Positions 24,915 through 35,112 of a stretch of 64,000 nucleotides of DNA are shown here, in pieces. The notes beneath the pieces are model-generated. The model saw only the letters and a list, made by a program, of their open reading frames with translations, was not told the DNA's origin and searched no databases. Positions within the stretch are counted from its first letter, which is position 1. The number at the start of each line of letters is the position of its first letter. The stretch spans positions 62,001-126,000 of the forward strand of contig NZ_BMIH01000005.1 of the NCBI RefSeq assembly GCF_014641735.1, read 5' to 3'. The position numbers and the translations under genes were made by a program. Source of the DNA: Sphingomonas metalli (GTDB lineage: Bacteria > Pseudomonadota > Alphaproteobacteria > Sphingomonadales > Sphingomonadaceae).

Positions 24915-25643
24915 GTGCCGAACGCGCGTGTGGGAGATGCCGCCGACAGCGTCGCCGCCCATCCGGCGCCGCTCCATCTGCTCGTCATCGAGGATGACCG
25001 GCAGATCAGTGCGCAGATCGACGATTATCTGACCGAGGCGGGCATGATCGTGACGCTGGCCGACAATGGCGAGGCGGGGCTTCGCCGGGCGCTGGAGGAT
25101 CCGTTCGACGCGGTGATCCTGGACCGGATGCTGCCGGGACTGGACGGGATGGAGGTGCTGCACCGGCTCCGCGCGCGCGATGCGGCGACGCCGGTGCTGA
25201 TGCTGACCGCGCGCGCGGGCGTGCCCGATCGCGTCGAGGGCCTGGAGGCGGGAGCGAGCGACTATCTGACCAAGCCCTTCGCGCTCGCCGAGCTGCTCGC
25301 GCGGGTGCGGGCGCTGGTGCGCAGCCGCTCGCACGCGGTGCCCGACACGGTGCTGCGCGCAGGGCCGCTGATGATCGACGTGGCGCGCCACAGCGTGCGG
25401 CGCGATGGCGTGACCGTGACCCTCCAGCCGCGCGAGTTTCGCTGCCTGCTCGAACTGGCGCGGGAGCCGGGCACGGTGGTGTCGCGCGCGCTGCTGCTCG
25501 AGCGGGTGTGGGAATACCGGTTCGACCCGCACACCAAGATCCTCGAGACGCATATGAGCCGGCTGCGTGCGAAGCTGAACGCCGGCGGCAAGCCCGACCT
25601 GATCGAGACGGTGCGCAGCGCCGGCTATCGCCTGGCGGTCTGA
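24915..25643 (+). CDS. OmpR/PhoB-family response regulator
   Basis: This 242-residue regulator has a receiver domain (VIEDDRQ, phospho-accepting Asp70 in AVILDRMLPGLDG, Lys in YLTKPFALAEL) and a winged-helix DNA-binding domain (TLQPREFRCLLELARE, THMSRLRAKLN, ETVRSAGYRLAV). The GTG start at 24915 follows GGAG with a 6-nt spacer. An N-terminal extension of about 20 residues precedes the receiver. It forms a pair with the kinase upstream. The targets are unknown; the next gene is the exported Dps. Confidence 0.94.
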   Translation: MPNARVGDAADSVAAHPAPLHLLVIEDDRQISAQIDDYLTEAGMIVTLADNGEAGLRRALEDPFDAVILDRMLPGLDGMEVLHRLRARDAATPVLMLTARAGVPDRVEGLEAGASDYLTKPFALAELLARVRALVRSRSHAVPDTVLRAGPLMIDVARHSVRRDGVTVTLQPREFRCLLELAREPGTVVSRALLLERVWEYRFDPHTKILETHMSRLRAKLNAGGKPDLIETVRSAGYRLAV

Positions 25644-25783
25644 GCGGTATCGTACCGGGCGCCGGATTAACAAATATTCATACATCGTTCCCGGCATGTC
25701 GGTCGTTGCAGCCGCCGTTGGCGTTCGTTCGCCTTCCGCGATGCCTGGCCGGGCACCGCGCTTCCGCCCGGAAAGGACCGTTC

Positions 25784-26443
25784 ATGCGCCCGATCGCCGC
25801 CGCCCTGTCTGTCATCCTGATCCTCGCGTCCCCGGCGCTGGGGCAGACGGCGTCGCCCGGCGCGACCGGCACCTTTCCGACCAACAGCGTGTCGGATCGC
25901 GAGCATGGCGGGCCACAGGGCCGGGCGCAGCAGGCGTCGATCGCCGCGCTACAGCAGACGCTGACCGAGCTTCAGCAATTGCAGCTCCAGACCAAGCAGG
26001 CGCACTGGAACGTGTCGGGTACGCTCTTCTATCCGCTGCATGAACTGCTGCAGGACCATTATGAGGGCGTCGCCAAATATGCCGACGAAGTGGCCGAACG
26101 CCTGCTCGCGATCGGCGTCTCGTCGGACGGACGCGCCAACACAATCGTGCGGACCAGCCGGATCCCCGAATATCCGGGCGGCTTCGTCGACGACGCGCAG
26201 GTGATCGCGACCTTCGCACGCAACTACCGGATCGTCAGCGACGAGGTGGGGCAGGGGATCAAGGCGACTGAGGACGGCGATCCCACCACCTCGAACCTGT
26301 TGCAGGAGGTGCAGCATGCGATCGACAAATATCAGTGGCAGATGCGCGCCATGGTCCAGCCGACGCCCACCGACCCCAATAGCGGCGCGGACCTCAACGG
26401 CGGCCGGCCGATCGCCATGCCGGCGGGCTCGCGCGACGGCTGA
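25784..26443 (+). CDS. Dps/ferritin-like protein with a signal peptide
   Basis: This 219-residue protein starts with MRPIAAALSVILILASPALG, a clear signal peptide, so it is likely periplasmic. The mature part is Dps: KQAHWNVSGTLFYPLHELL and YADEVAERLLAIG contain the His, His, Asp and Glu that form the ferroxidase site in Dps proteins. The C-terminus is a short Pro/Asn/Gly-rich tail. AAAGGA precedes the ATG; the open frame upstream of it, overlapping the response regulator, is rejected. The VIT-type metal transporter follows after 9 bp on the same strand, suggesting a joint role in iron handling outside the cytoplasm. Confidence 0.9.
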   Translation: MRPIAAALSVILILASPALGQTASPGATGTFPTNSVSDREHGGPQGRAQQASIAALQQTLTELQQLQLQTKQAHWNVSGTLFYPLHELLQDHYEGVAKYADEVAERLLAIGVSSDGRANTIVRTSRIPEYPGGFVDDAQVIATFARNYRIVSDEVGQGIKATEDGDPTTSNLLQEVQHAIDKYQWQMRAMVQPTPTDPNSGADLNGGRPIAMPAGSRDG

Positions 26444-26452
26444 GGCAAGGCG

Positions 26453-27160
26453 ATGAACCCGCCCGCCGCCATCCCGCCGGAACATCATCTGGTTCATCGC
26501 ACGGGATGGCTGCGCGCGGCGGTGCTGGGCGCGAACGACGGCATCATCTCGGTCTCGAGCCTGCTGGTCGGGGTCGCGGCCGCCCCGAGCGCGACGCATG
26601 GCGGCGTGCTGCTGGCCGGGTCGGCGGCGCTGGTCGGCGGAGCCTTGTCGATGGCGGCGGGCGAATATGTCTCGGTCAGCTCGCAGTCGGATACCGAACA
26701 TGCCGATCTGGCGCGCGAGCGGCGCGAACTGGAGCGCGCGCCCGAGCAGGAAACGGCGGAGCTCGCCGCCATCTATGTCAGCCGCGGCGTCGATCCCGCC
26801 ATCGCGCGGCAGGTCGCCGAGCAGATGATGGCGCATGACGCGCTCGCCGCGCATGCCCGCGACGAACTCGGCCTGTCGGATGATCTTGCGGCACGGCCGA
26901 TCCAGGCCACGCTGTCCTCCGCGGCGGCGTTTACCGCCGGGGCGGTGGGGCCGGTCGCAATCGCCGCGCTGGCGCCGCGCAGCGTGGTCGCGATCGCCGT
27001 GACGGGAGCGGCACTGCTGCTGCTCGCCCTCCTCGGTGCACTGGGCGCGAGACTGGGTGGCGCGCGGCCGTTACCGGCCATCGCCCGCGTCACCTTCTGG
27101 GGCGCGATCGCGATGGGCGTGACCGGCGCGATCGGTCATCTGCTCGGCACCGCGGTGTAG
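26453..27160 (+). CDS. VIT1/CCC1-family iron or manganese transporter
   Basis: This 235-residue membrane protein of the vacuolar-iron-transporter family exports Fe2+ or Mn2+ from the cytosol. Family segments are WLRAAVLGANDGIISVSSLL (first helix) and GALSMAAGEYVSVSSQSDTE. A cytoplasmic metal-binding helix pair rich in Glu follows (ERRELERAPEQETAELAAIY), with three more hydrophobic helices at the C-terminal end. It lies 9 bp after the exported Dps gene and converges with the hybrid kinase gene, only 5 bp apart. Confidence 0.93.
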   Translation: MNPPAAIPPEHHLVHRTGWLRAAVLGANDGIISVSSLLVGVAAAPSATHGGVLLAGSAALVGGALSMAAGEYVSVSSQSDTEHADLARERRELERAPEQETAELAAIYVSRGVDPAIARQVAEQMMAHDALAAHARDELGLSDDLAARPIQATLSSAAAFTAGAVGPVAIAALAPRSVVAIAVTGAALLLLALLGALGARLGGARPLPAIARVTFWGAIAMGVTGAIGHLLGTAV

Positions 27161-27165
27161 GGCGG

Positions 27166-29808
27166 TCAGGCGGCGGCCGGCTCCACGACCGTCGCGATCG
27201 GCCGCGTGTCGAGGGCGGCGAGGCTTGCCGCCAGTTCCTCGTTGCGGAAGGGCTTGCTCAGGCGCGCGATGTCGGGATCGATCCCGTCCGTCTCGGCATA
27301 GCCCGAGACGATCAGCGCCTTGAGTGCGGGCAGACGGGCGCACAGCTCGCCGACCAGCTCCGCGCCGGTCGCGCCCGGCATCAGATGGTCGGTGACGAGG
27401 AAGTCGGGCGCCAGGCCCGCATCGACGCGGTCGATCGCCTCGGCGGCCGAGCCCGCCTCGACCACCCGATAGCCGAGATCGGCGAGCATGTCGGCGGTGC
27501 TGAGCCTCACCAGCTCCTCGTCGTCGACCAGCAACACCGTGCCCACCCCCTGCGATCCGTCGGGCCGCGCCACGGGCGGCCGGGTCGCGGCGACGTCGCG
27601 ATCGCTGAGCGGCAGCCACAGGGCGATGTGCGTGCCTTCGCCCGGCGTGCTGTCGATCGTCAGGCCGCCGCCGAGCTGCGCGGCGAGGCCGTGGACCATC
27701 GACAGGCCGAGCCCCGTCCCCTTGCCGACCCCCTTGGTCGAGAAGAAGGGCTCGATCGCGCGCCGGCGCGTCGCCTCGTCCATGCCGATGCCGCTATCGG
27801 CGACGCCGAGACAGATATAGTTGCCCGCGGGCACGTCCTTCGCCTCGTGCGGCTCGACGACGCAATGCTTGACCGAGATGGTGAGCGCGCCGCCCGCCGG
27901 CATCGCATCGCGCGCGTTCACGGCCAGGTTGAGGAGCGCCATTTCGAGCTGGTTGGCGTCGGCGCGCGCGGGCGGCAGGTCGCTCTCGACATCCACCGCC
28001 AACGCGATGTTCGGCCCCACGGTCGCGCCGATCAGGTCGACCATGCCATGGACCAGCAGCGGCAGGTCGACCGCGATCGGTTGCAGCGGCTGGCGGCGGG
28101 CGAAGGCGAGCAGGCGCTGGACGAGCGTCTTGGCGCGCTCCGCCGATTGCAGCGCGCCGTCGATCAGCCGCCGTTCGCGCGCATTGCCGATCTCCTTGCG
28201 CATCAGCATGTCGAGCGAGCCGATGATCGGCGTGAGGAGATTGTTGAAGTCGTGCGCGACGCCCCCGGTCAGGCTGCCCATCGCCTCCACCTTCTGGCTC
28301 TGGCGGAGCGCTTCCTGGGCGATCTCCAGCTCCGCACGGGCCGCCATTGCGCCGGTCACGTTGGTCGCCTGGTGAAAGGCGCCGATGACCCTGCCGCCAT
28401 CGTCGCGCAACGGGGTATAGGACAGCTCCCAGGTCGGCATGTCGCCCTCCGACCGGCCGAAGATTGCGGTGACGGTGAAGCTCTCCCCGGTCAGCGCACG
28501 GCGCATCAGCGCCAGCATGGTGTTGCGCTGCTCGCCGCTGAACTGGTCGGGAAAATAGTCGCCGATCCGCGTCTCGGTGCCCATGACCCGCAGATATTCG
28601 CTCTGGTGCGCGCGGTTGAAGGCGAGCAGCCGATAGCCGGTGTCGAAGGCGCAGATCGGAGAGGAGATCGCCTCTACGATCGCGTGATAGCGGCGCAGCT
28701 CGGCGGTCCGCTCCACCACCTGCTGTTCGAGCGTGTTCTGCAGCTCGCGCAGCGCGATCTCCGCGCGGGTACGTTCGATGGCGGCCTTGACCCGCTCGCC
28801 GACCTCCTGGGCGAGGCCCTCTTCGGCCGGGCTCCAGTTGCGGGCCGTGGCGTTCTGGACGGCGAGCAGCCCGACCCACTCGTCTTCCTGGAACAGCACC
28901 ACGTCGATGAAGGCGCTGACCTCGCGCGCCTGCAAGCCGGCGCGGGCGCCATCGCTCAGCCGCGTGTCGCCGGCCACGTCGCGCACGACCACCGGGGCGC
29001 CGTGGCGATAGGCGGCGAGAAGGTCGGGACCGAAGCTTTCGAGCGAATGCCGGCCGACGATCGAGCCGACGCCGCGGGCATGGTCGTGCTCGACCGTCAT
29101 CCAGCCCTGCCGCGTGATCTCCGCATAGAAGACGCGGCTCACGGCCATCTTCTCGCCGAGGCGCTCGGCGGCGAGCGCCATGATCGCCGCGGGGGTGGCG
29201 ACCGCGCGCAGGTCGTCGGCGAGCTGGAGCAGGAAGGCGGCGCGGCGGGCGGCGGCGACGCGATCGGTCGTTTCCGCCACGACGCAGATCACGCCCGTCC
29301 GGACCCCGGCGTCGTCGACGAGGGGCGAATAGTCGCAGTCGAACCACGCGCTCTCGGACCGGCCGTTGCGGATAAGCGTCCGCTCGCGGTCGCGATACCG
29401 GGGGCAGCGGCCGGACCGGCACAGGGCGACCGCCTCCTCGTCAAAGGCGATGTCGCCGGCCAGGCCGGATCCGATCGGCTCGCCCAGCCGGTGGAGGTCC
29501 CCATGTCCCGCCATGGCGGCATAGGCGTCGTTGTGGAACAGGACGGGCGCCTCGCCCCACAGCATCGCCATCGGCACGGGCGAGCGGAGCAGGGTGGCCA
29601 GCAGGGTGCGCAGCCCGACCGGCCAGTCGCCCACCGGACCAAGCGCCGTGGCGGACCAGTCGCGGCCGAGGATCCGTTCGGCGCTGCGGCCGCCGTCGCG
29701 CAGGAAGGGCGGTACCACGGCGTCGCCCGTCTCCGCATCCGGGCCAGCCGCGACCGGGCCGCTCGATGCGCCTATGTCCGATCTTGGGGCTGGGGGCATC
29801 AGGGGCAT
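27166..29808 (-). CDS. Hybrid sensor histidine kinase with PAS-GAF-PAS and receiver
   Basis: This 880-residue soluble hybrid kinase has a PAS-like domain (about 60-180; FHNDAYAAMAGHG, SAWFDCDYSPLVDDAG) and a GAF domain (about 190-345). A coiled coil (ELQNTLEQQVVERTAELRR) leads to a second PAS (about 375-490). Then come HisKA with His in TGGVAHDFNNLLTPIIG, an ATPase domain (NLAVNARDAMPAGG, GTGLGLSMVHGLA) and a C-terminal receiver with Asp in DFLVTDHLMPGATG. There are no membrane helices. The GAF domain lacks an obvious chromophore cysteine, so it is not a clear phytochrome. The signal and output are unknown. Confidence 0.92.
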   Translation of the reverse strand: MPLMPPAPRSDIGASSGPVAAGPDAETGDAVVPPFLRDGGRSAERILGRDWSATALGPVGDWPVGLRTLLATLLRSPVPMAMLWGEAPVLFHNDAYAAMAGHGDLHRLGEPIGSGLAGDIAFDEEAVALCRSGRCPRYRDRERTLIRNGRSESAWFDCDYSPLVDDAGVRTGVICVVAETTDRVAAARRAAFLLQLADDLRAVATPAAIMALAAERLGEKMAVSRVFYAEITRQGWMTVEHDHARGVGSIVGRHSLESFGPDLLAAYRHGAPVVVRDVAGDTRLSDGARAGLQAREVSAFIDVVLFQEDEWVGLLAVQNATARNWSPAEEGLAQEVGERVKAAIERTRAEIALRELQNTLEQQVVERTAELRRYHAIVEAISSPICAFDTGYRLLAFNRAHQSEYLRVMGTETRIGDYFPDQFSGEQRNTMLALMRRALTGESFTVTAIFGRSEGDMPTWELSYTPLRDDGGRVIGAFHQATNVTGAMAARAELEIAQEALRQSQKVEAMGSLTGGVAHDFNNLLTPIIGSLDMLMRKEIGNARERRLIDGALQSAERAKTLVQRLLAFARRQPLQPIAVDLPLLVHGMVDLIGATVGPNIALAVDVESDLPPARADANQLEMALLNLAVNARDAMPAGGALTISVKHCVVEPHEAKDVPAGNYICLGVADSGIGMDEATRRRAIEPFFSTKGVGKGTGLGLSMVHGLAAQLGGGLTIDSTPGEGTHIALWLPLSDRDVAATRPPVARPDGSQGVGTVLLVDDEELVRLSTADMLADLGYRVVEAGSAAEAIDRVDAGLAPDFLVTDHLMPGATGAELVGELCARLPALKALIVSGYAETDGIDPDIARLSKPFRNEELAASLAALDTRPIATVVEPAAA

Positions 29809-30051
29809 CTACTCCATCCGGGACCTTGCGGTAAGTCAAATAACGGACGTGTCGTGTCCCGTTCGCGCACTCCGGACGCGGGTCACCGCCACGGCGGCAG
29901 CCTTCGCCCGGGATACGGGACCATGGCCCGGGGGTTGTCACCTTCGCATTAACCGACGATCGGCGGCGGTTCGCCAGGGCTGGACGGGGCAAGCCCGTCC
30001 GGCCGGCAACGCCGTCGGCAACCCGGACATCCGTTCGACAAGGAGCCTGTG

Positions 30052-31035
<984 letters not shown>

Positions 31036-31050
31036 CGCCGATCGGCGTGA

Positions 31051-31080
31051 CCGCACGGGCGGTTGATTCCGCCCGTGCGG
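31051..31080 (+). terminator. Perfect 12-bp hairpin after aldo/keto reductase gene
   Basis: CCGCACGGGCGG and CCGCCCGTGCGG pair perfectly around a 6-nt loop, 15 nt after the stop codon. There is no strong T run. Confidence 0.65.
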
Positions 31081-31117
31081 CGAGTAGGTTGCGCGGAATA
31101 GAGGGGGGTCCTCCATT

Positions 31118-33157
31118 ATGCGCCGTCTGCTGCTCGCGACTCTTTGCGCCGTCCTGTCCGTCACCGCCGGCGCCGCACCGACGCCGAAGGAACAGCTGCT
31201 CGCGCCGCCCGGCGACGCCCGCCACTATACGATCAGCTCCGACGCCGGGAAGCATGGCGACATCTGGTCGTGGACGCTGCCCGACGGGCGCGTCGCCTAT
31301 CGCATGTCGATGTCGATGCGCGGCTGGGTGACCGAGACCGACGAGGTGCAGACGATCGGGCGAGACGGCCGGCCGGTCCGGATCGCGATCCGCGGCTTCA
31401 CCGATTCAGGCGATGCGACCGAGGACTTCGCGGTCGACGCCGACGGCACGGCGCGCTGGAAGACCGCGGTCGATGCCGGCAGCGCGCCCTTCGGCACGCG
31501 GCGCTACAACAGCTATGGCGGCCCGGCGCTGGCTGCGGAGAGCGACATCAACGCCATGGTCGCGGCCGGCGCGAAGGGTGTCGACCTGCTCCCGACGGGC
31601 CATGCCACCGTGACGAAGGGGCCGACGGCGCAGGTCACCGGTCCGAAGGGCGCGCAGACGGTGCGGCTCGCCTTCATCAACGGACTGGGCTTTTCGCCCT
31701 GGCCGGTCTGGCTGGACGCGAACGACCGCTTCTTCGGCGTCGCCGGCATCGTGTCGATCCTGCTGGCAGGCTTCGAAGCGAACGGGTCCAAGCTCAAGGC
31801 GCTGCAGGACAAGGCGACGGCGGACATGGTGCGCGGCGTCGCCACGCGCTTCCTCAGCCCCGCCAACCGCACGCCGACGCTGGTCGACCATGTCCTGCTG
31901 TTCGATGCGGAAGCGGGCGCCTATCGCCCCGACCGCGCGGTGCTGATCGCGGACGGCAAGGTTGCGGCGGTCGGGGCCGGCGGCTCGATCCGGGCGCCGA
32001 GGGGCGCGACGGTGATCGACGGGCGCGGCAAGACGCTGACGCCGGGTCTGTGGGATTCGCACCAGCATGTCGGCGACGACTGGAATCTTCTCCAGAACGT
32101 CGCGACCGGCATCACCAACTATCGCAGCCCCGGTTCGATGATCGAGGATGCCACCAGCATCTATCGGCGGCGCGCGGCCGGGCAGCTGCTCGCGCCGGAC
32201 GGCAAGGTCTCCGTCATCATCGATCGCAAGGGACCGGCCTCGGCGCAGATCGCCCTGACCGTCACCTCGCTCGACGAGACGCTGGCCGCGGTGCGGCGGA
32301 TCAAGGAGGCGGGGCTGTGGGGCGTCAAGTTCTACGGCACGATGGAGCCCCGATGGATCGCGCCGGCCGCGGCGGAGGCGCATCGGCTCGGCCTGCACGT
32401 CCACGGCCATGTGCCGCAGGGAATGCGGCCGCTGGATGCCGTGCGCGCGGGCTATGACGAGGTCACCCACATCAACTTCATCATGATGCAGGCGATGCCC
32501 CAGGAGGTGGTCGACAAGTCGAATACCGCCGCGCGGCTGGAGGGGCCGGCCAAATACGGCAAGGACGTCGACCTGCGCTCGCCTGCCATGACCGCCTTCT
32601 ACGGCGAACTGGCGAAGCGCGGCACGATCATCGACCCGACGCTGACCGTGTGGGAGCCGCTGATGACCTCGGACGGCAGCGCGATCTCGCCCGAATATGC
32701 ACCGTTCGAGACGATCAGCCCGCCCGCGGTGGTGCGCGGGTGGAAGATCAGCGGCTATCCGCTGTTCGACGGGCTGACCCGCGACGATTTCCGCCAGAGC
32801 TTTGCCAAGATGGTCGGGCTGGTCGGCGAGCTGCACCGTGCAGGCGTGCGGATCGTGGCCGGGACCGACGGCTATGGCCTGGAGCTGGTGCGGGAACTGG
32901 AGCTCTACCAGCAGGCGGGGTTGAGCAATGCGGAGGCGCTGCAGACCGCGACGATCGTGCCTGCGCGGATGACCGGGATGGCCGACCGCACCGGGACGAT
33001 CGCGGCGGGGAAGACCGCCGATATCATTCTGGTCGACGGCGACGTGTCGCGGGACCTGGGGAACCTGCGGCATGTGCGCACGGTGTTTCTGGATGGGTAT
33101 CGACTGGATGGCGATGCGCTGCGCCGGGCGAGCGGGTTGAGCGGGATGCCTCGGTGA
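31118..33157 (+). CDS. Exported metal-dependent amidohydrolase
   Basis: This 679-residue protein begins with a signal peptide (MRRLLLATLCAVLSVTAGAA). Residues from about 20 to 270 are an extra domain of unknown role (HYTISSDAGKHGDIW and onward). The amidohydrolase barrel follows: PGLWDSHQHVG carries the first metal histidines, then VKFYGTMEP, HVHGHVPQG, and the active-site Asp in VAGTDGYGLEL. It ends with the usual GTIAAGKTADIILVDGD cap segment. Relatives act on peptides or cyclic amides; the substrate here is unknown. It is likely periplasmic. Confidence 0.9.
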   Translation: MRRLLLATLCAVLSVTAGAAPTPKEQLLAPPGDARHYTISSDAGKHGDIWSWTLPDGRVAYRMSMSMRGWVTETDEVQTIGRDGRPVRIAIRGFTDSGDATEDFAVDADGTARWKTAVDAGSAPFGTRRYNSYGGPALAAESDINAMVAAGAKGVDLLPTGHATVTKGPTAQVTGPKGAQTVRLAFINGLGFSPWPVWLDANDRFFGVAGIVSILLAGFEANGSKLKALQDKATADMVRGVATRFLSPANRTPTLVDHVLLFDAEAGAYRPDRAVLIADGKVAAVGAGGSIRAPRGATVIDGRGKTLTPGLWDSHQHVGDDWNLLQNVATGITNYRSPGSMIEDATSIYRRRAAGQLLAPDGKVSVIIDRKGPASAQIALTVTSLDETLAAVRRIKEAGLWGVKFYGTMEPRWIAPAAAEAHRLGLHVHGHVPQGMRPLDAVRAGYDEVTHINFIMMQAMPQEVVDKSNTAARLEGPAKYGKDVDLRSPAMTAFYGELAKRGTIIDPTLTVWEPLMTSDGSAISPEYAPFETISPPAVVRGWKISGYPLFDGLTRDDFRQSFAKMVGLVGELHRAGVRIVAGTDGYGLELVRELELYQQAGLSNAEALQTATIVPARMTGMADRTGTIAAGKTADIILVDGDVSRDLGNLRHVRTVFLDGYRLDGDALRRASGLSGMPR

Positions 33158-33184
33158 CAGGCCTATCCCGGCCCGACCTTCAAA

Positions 33185-33285
33185 ACCGTTCGTGCTGAGC
33201 TTGTCGAAGCACTGTTCTTCTCCTCTCCCCGTGCGCATTTGGAGGCGAAGAAAGGCAGTGCTTCGACAAGCTCAGCACGAACGGT
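33185..33285. repeat. Perfect 30-bp inverted repeat pair
   Basis: The left arm (33185-33214) begins ACCGTTCGTGCTGAGC and ends GAAGCACTG. The right arm (33256-33285) is its exact reverse complement. The 41-nt spacer also contains TTCTTC and GAAGAA. It is a REP-type element family that I recall as common in sphingomonads and xanthomonads. It lies between genes and could form a long RNA hairpin. Confidence 0.8.
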
Positions 33286-33392
33286 GAGGGTGGGGCACGA
33301 ACGGTAAGTGTGGACCAAGGGAGCTGAGCCTCCCCGGCGTTGCCCGCACCCGCCCCGCGCGTTAGGCCAAACACCTCGACGGGAGGCGTGGC

Positions 33393-35003
33393 ATGGAGAC
33401 AATCGGGCGCGATCTGAGGGAGATGCAGCGCATCCCGCTGGCGGCTTCGCATGTCGAGGCGCTGAAGCGGGCGGGGACGCGCCGGCGCTATCCGGCCGGC
33501 GCCCTGCTGGCGGAGGTCGGCGCGCCGGTCGACCGGTTCGTCTATGTCGAGACCGGCGAGGTGGAGGTGGTGAACCCCTTCACCGGCGAGCGGCTGGTGC
33601 CCTCCACGCTCGGCCCGGGCCAGTTCATGGCGGAGATCGCGCTGCTGTCGGGCGGGCGCTGGTCGTTGCCGATGCGTGCCGCGCGCGAGACCGAGGTGGT
33701 CGAGGTGCCGCGCGAGGCGATGCTGCGGCTGATGGCGGCGATCCCGGAGATGTCGGACATCGTGATCACCGTGCTGGCGGCGCGGCGGCGGCGGCAGCTC
33801 GAATCGCGCGACGGCATGCTCGTGCTGGTCGGCGAGGACGAGGACAAGGCGATCCGCGCCATCGCCGATTTCTGCGCGCGCAACCGCGTGCCCTATCGCT
33901 CCTATCCGCTGGGCAGTGCGGAGGCGGCGACGGTCGCGGCGAGCTGCGGCACCGGTGCGGGCGCGCCCGTCGTCGTGTTCGGGCGCGACGTGGTGGTGGA
34001 CCCGCCGACGCCCGAGAAGGTCGCGCGGCTGCTCGGCCTCGACCAGGAGCTGCCCGAAGAGGATGCGTTCGACGTGCTGATCGTCGGCGCCGGCCCGGCC
34101 GGTGTGGCGGCGGGCGTCTATGCCGGGGCGGAGGGGCTGCGCGCGCTGGTGGTCGACGACACCGCGATCGGCGGGCAGGCCGGCACGTCGAGCCGGATCG
34201 AGAACTATATGGGCTTCCCCACCGGCATCTCGGGCGGCGACCTCGTCTGGCGGGGCGAGGTGCAGGCGATGAAGTTCGGCACGCGCTTCGTCGTGCCGCG
34301 CCGCGTCGCCGGGCTGGAGCAGCTGGAGGACGGGGCGTTCTGCGCGACCTTCGCCGGCGGCGAGCGGGTGCGCGCCGGATCGGTGGTGGTGGCGACCGGC
34401 GTCCAGTATCGCCGCCTGCCGCTCGCCCGCCTCGCCGATCTGGAAGGGACGGGCATCTATTATGCCGCGACCGAGAACGAGGCGCGCTTCTGCCGCGAGG
34501 GAGAGGTGGTGGTGATCGGCGGCGGCAATTCGGCGGGGCAGGCGGCGATGTTCCTCAGCCGGGTCGCGCGGCACGTGCGGCTGCTGGTGCGCGGCCCGTC
34601 GCTCGCCACCTCCATGTCGCATTATCTGTCGAGCCGGCTGGAGGCGGATCCGGCGATAACGATCGAGTATAATGCGCAAGTGGCGGCGCTGCACGGCGAC
34701 GCGGCGCTCGAGGCGGTGACGATCCGCGACGCGGCGGGAGAGCGGACGATGCCGACCTGCGCGATGTTCGTGATGGTCGGCGCCGCTCCCAATACCGGAT
34801 GGCTGTCGGGCCTCGTCGCGCTGGACGAGAAGGGCTTCGTGCTCACCGGGGAGGCGGCGGGGGCGGCGTCCCCCTATGCGACCTCGCGCCCGGGAATTTA
34901 CGCGGTGGGCGATGTGCGCGCCGGGTCGGTCAAGCGGGTCGCCTCGTCGGTGGGGGAGGGATCGGTGGTGATCTCCAAGGTGTGGGAACATGTGCGGGGA
35001 TAA
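33393..35003 (+). CDS. Fusion of cNMP-binding domain and thioredoxin-reductase-like flavoprotein
   Basis: This 536-residue protein has a cyclic-nucleotide-binding fold at about residues 15-130 (GEVEVVNPFTGERL, LGPGQFMAEIALLSGG) and a short glutaredoxin-like segment at about 140-220. A thioredoxin-reductase-like FAD/NADP module follows (VLIVGAGPAGVAAGVYA, TAIGGQAGTSSRIENYMG, VVVIGGGNSAGQAAMF, GIYAVGDVRAGSVKR). The redox CxxC of true thioredoxin reductases is replaced: YAATENEA stands where YCATCDG would be. It therefore probably reduces a different partner. A cAMP or cGMP signal may control it, but this is inferred from the domain only. Confidence 0.9.
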   Translation: METIGRDLREMQRIPLAASHVEALKRAGTRRRYPAGALLAEVGAPVDRFVYVETGEVEVVNPFTGERLVPSTLGPGQFMAEIALLSGGRWSLPMRAARETEVVEVPREAMLRLMAAIPEMSDIVITVLAARRRRQLESRDGMLVLVGEDEDKAIRAIADFCARNRVPYRSYPLGSAEAATVAASCGTGAGAPVVVFGRDVVVDPPTPEKVARLLGLDQELPEEDAFDVLIVGAGPAGVAAGVYAGAEGLRALVVDDTAIGGQAGTSSRIENYMGFPTGISGGDLVWRGEVQAMKFGTRFVVPRRVAGLEQLEDGAFCATFAGGERVRAGSVVVATGVQYRRLPLARLADLEGTGIYYAATENEARFCREGEVVVIGGGNSAGQAAMFLSRVARHVRLLVRGPSLATSMSHYLSSRLEADPAITIEYNAQVAALHGDAALEAVTIRDAAGERTMPTCAMFVMVGAAPNTGWLSGLVALDEKGFVLTGEAAGAASPYATSRPGIYAVGDVRAGSVKRVASSVGEGSVVISKVWEHVRG

Positions 35004-35112
35004 GGCGCGCGCACGCTGGGCGTCATTGCGCCGGGGTTGCGATGACGATTAGTCGTGCGCCGTCTCGTGAGAGCGAACGGATCATTTACGGGTCAGACCC
35101 CGCCCACACCTT

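Noticed and set aside
25508..25783. In-frame N-terminal extension of the Dps gene overlapping the response regulator
   Set aside because: The extension is the shadow of the regulator's end. The ATG at 25784 has its own ribosome binding site and starts a clear signal peptide.
27385..29952. 855-residue open frame on the plus strand opposite the hybrid kinase
   Set aside because: It is an antisense shadow. The kinase frame has PAS, GAF, HisKA, ATPase and receiver motifs in order.
33185..33285. Terminal inverted repeats of a miniature transposon
   Set aside because: The spacer is only 41 nt and no target-site duplication is visible at the ends, so a REP-type palindromic pair is the better explanation.
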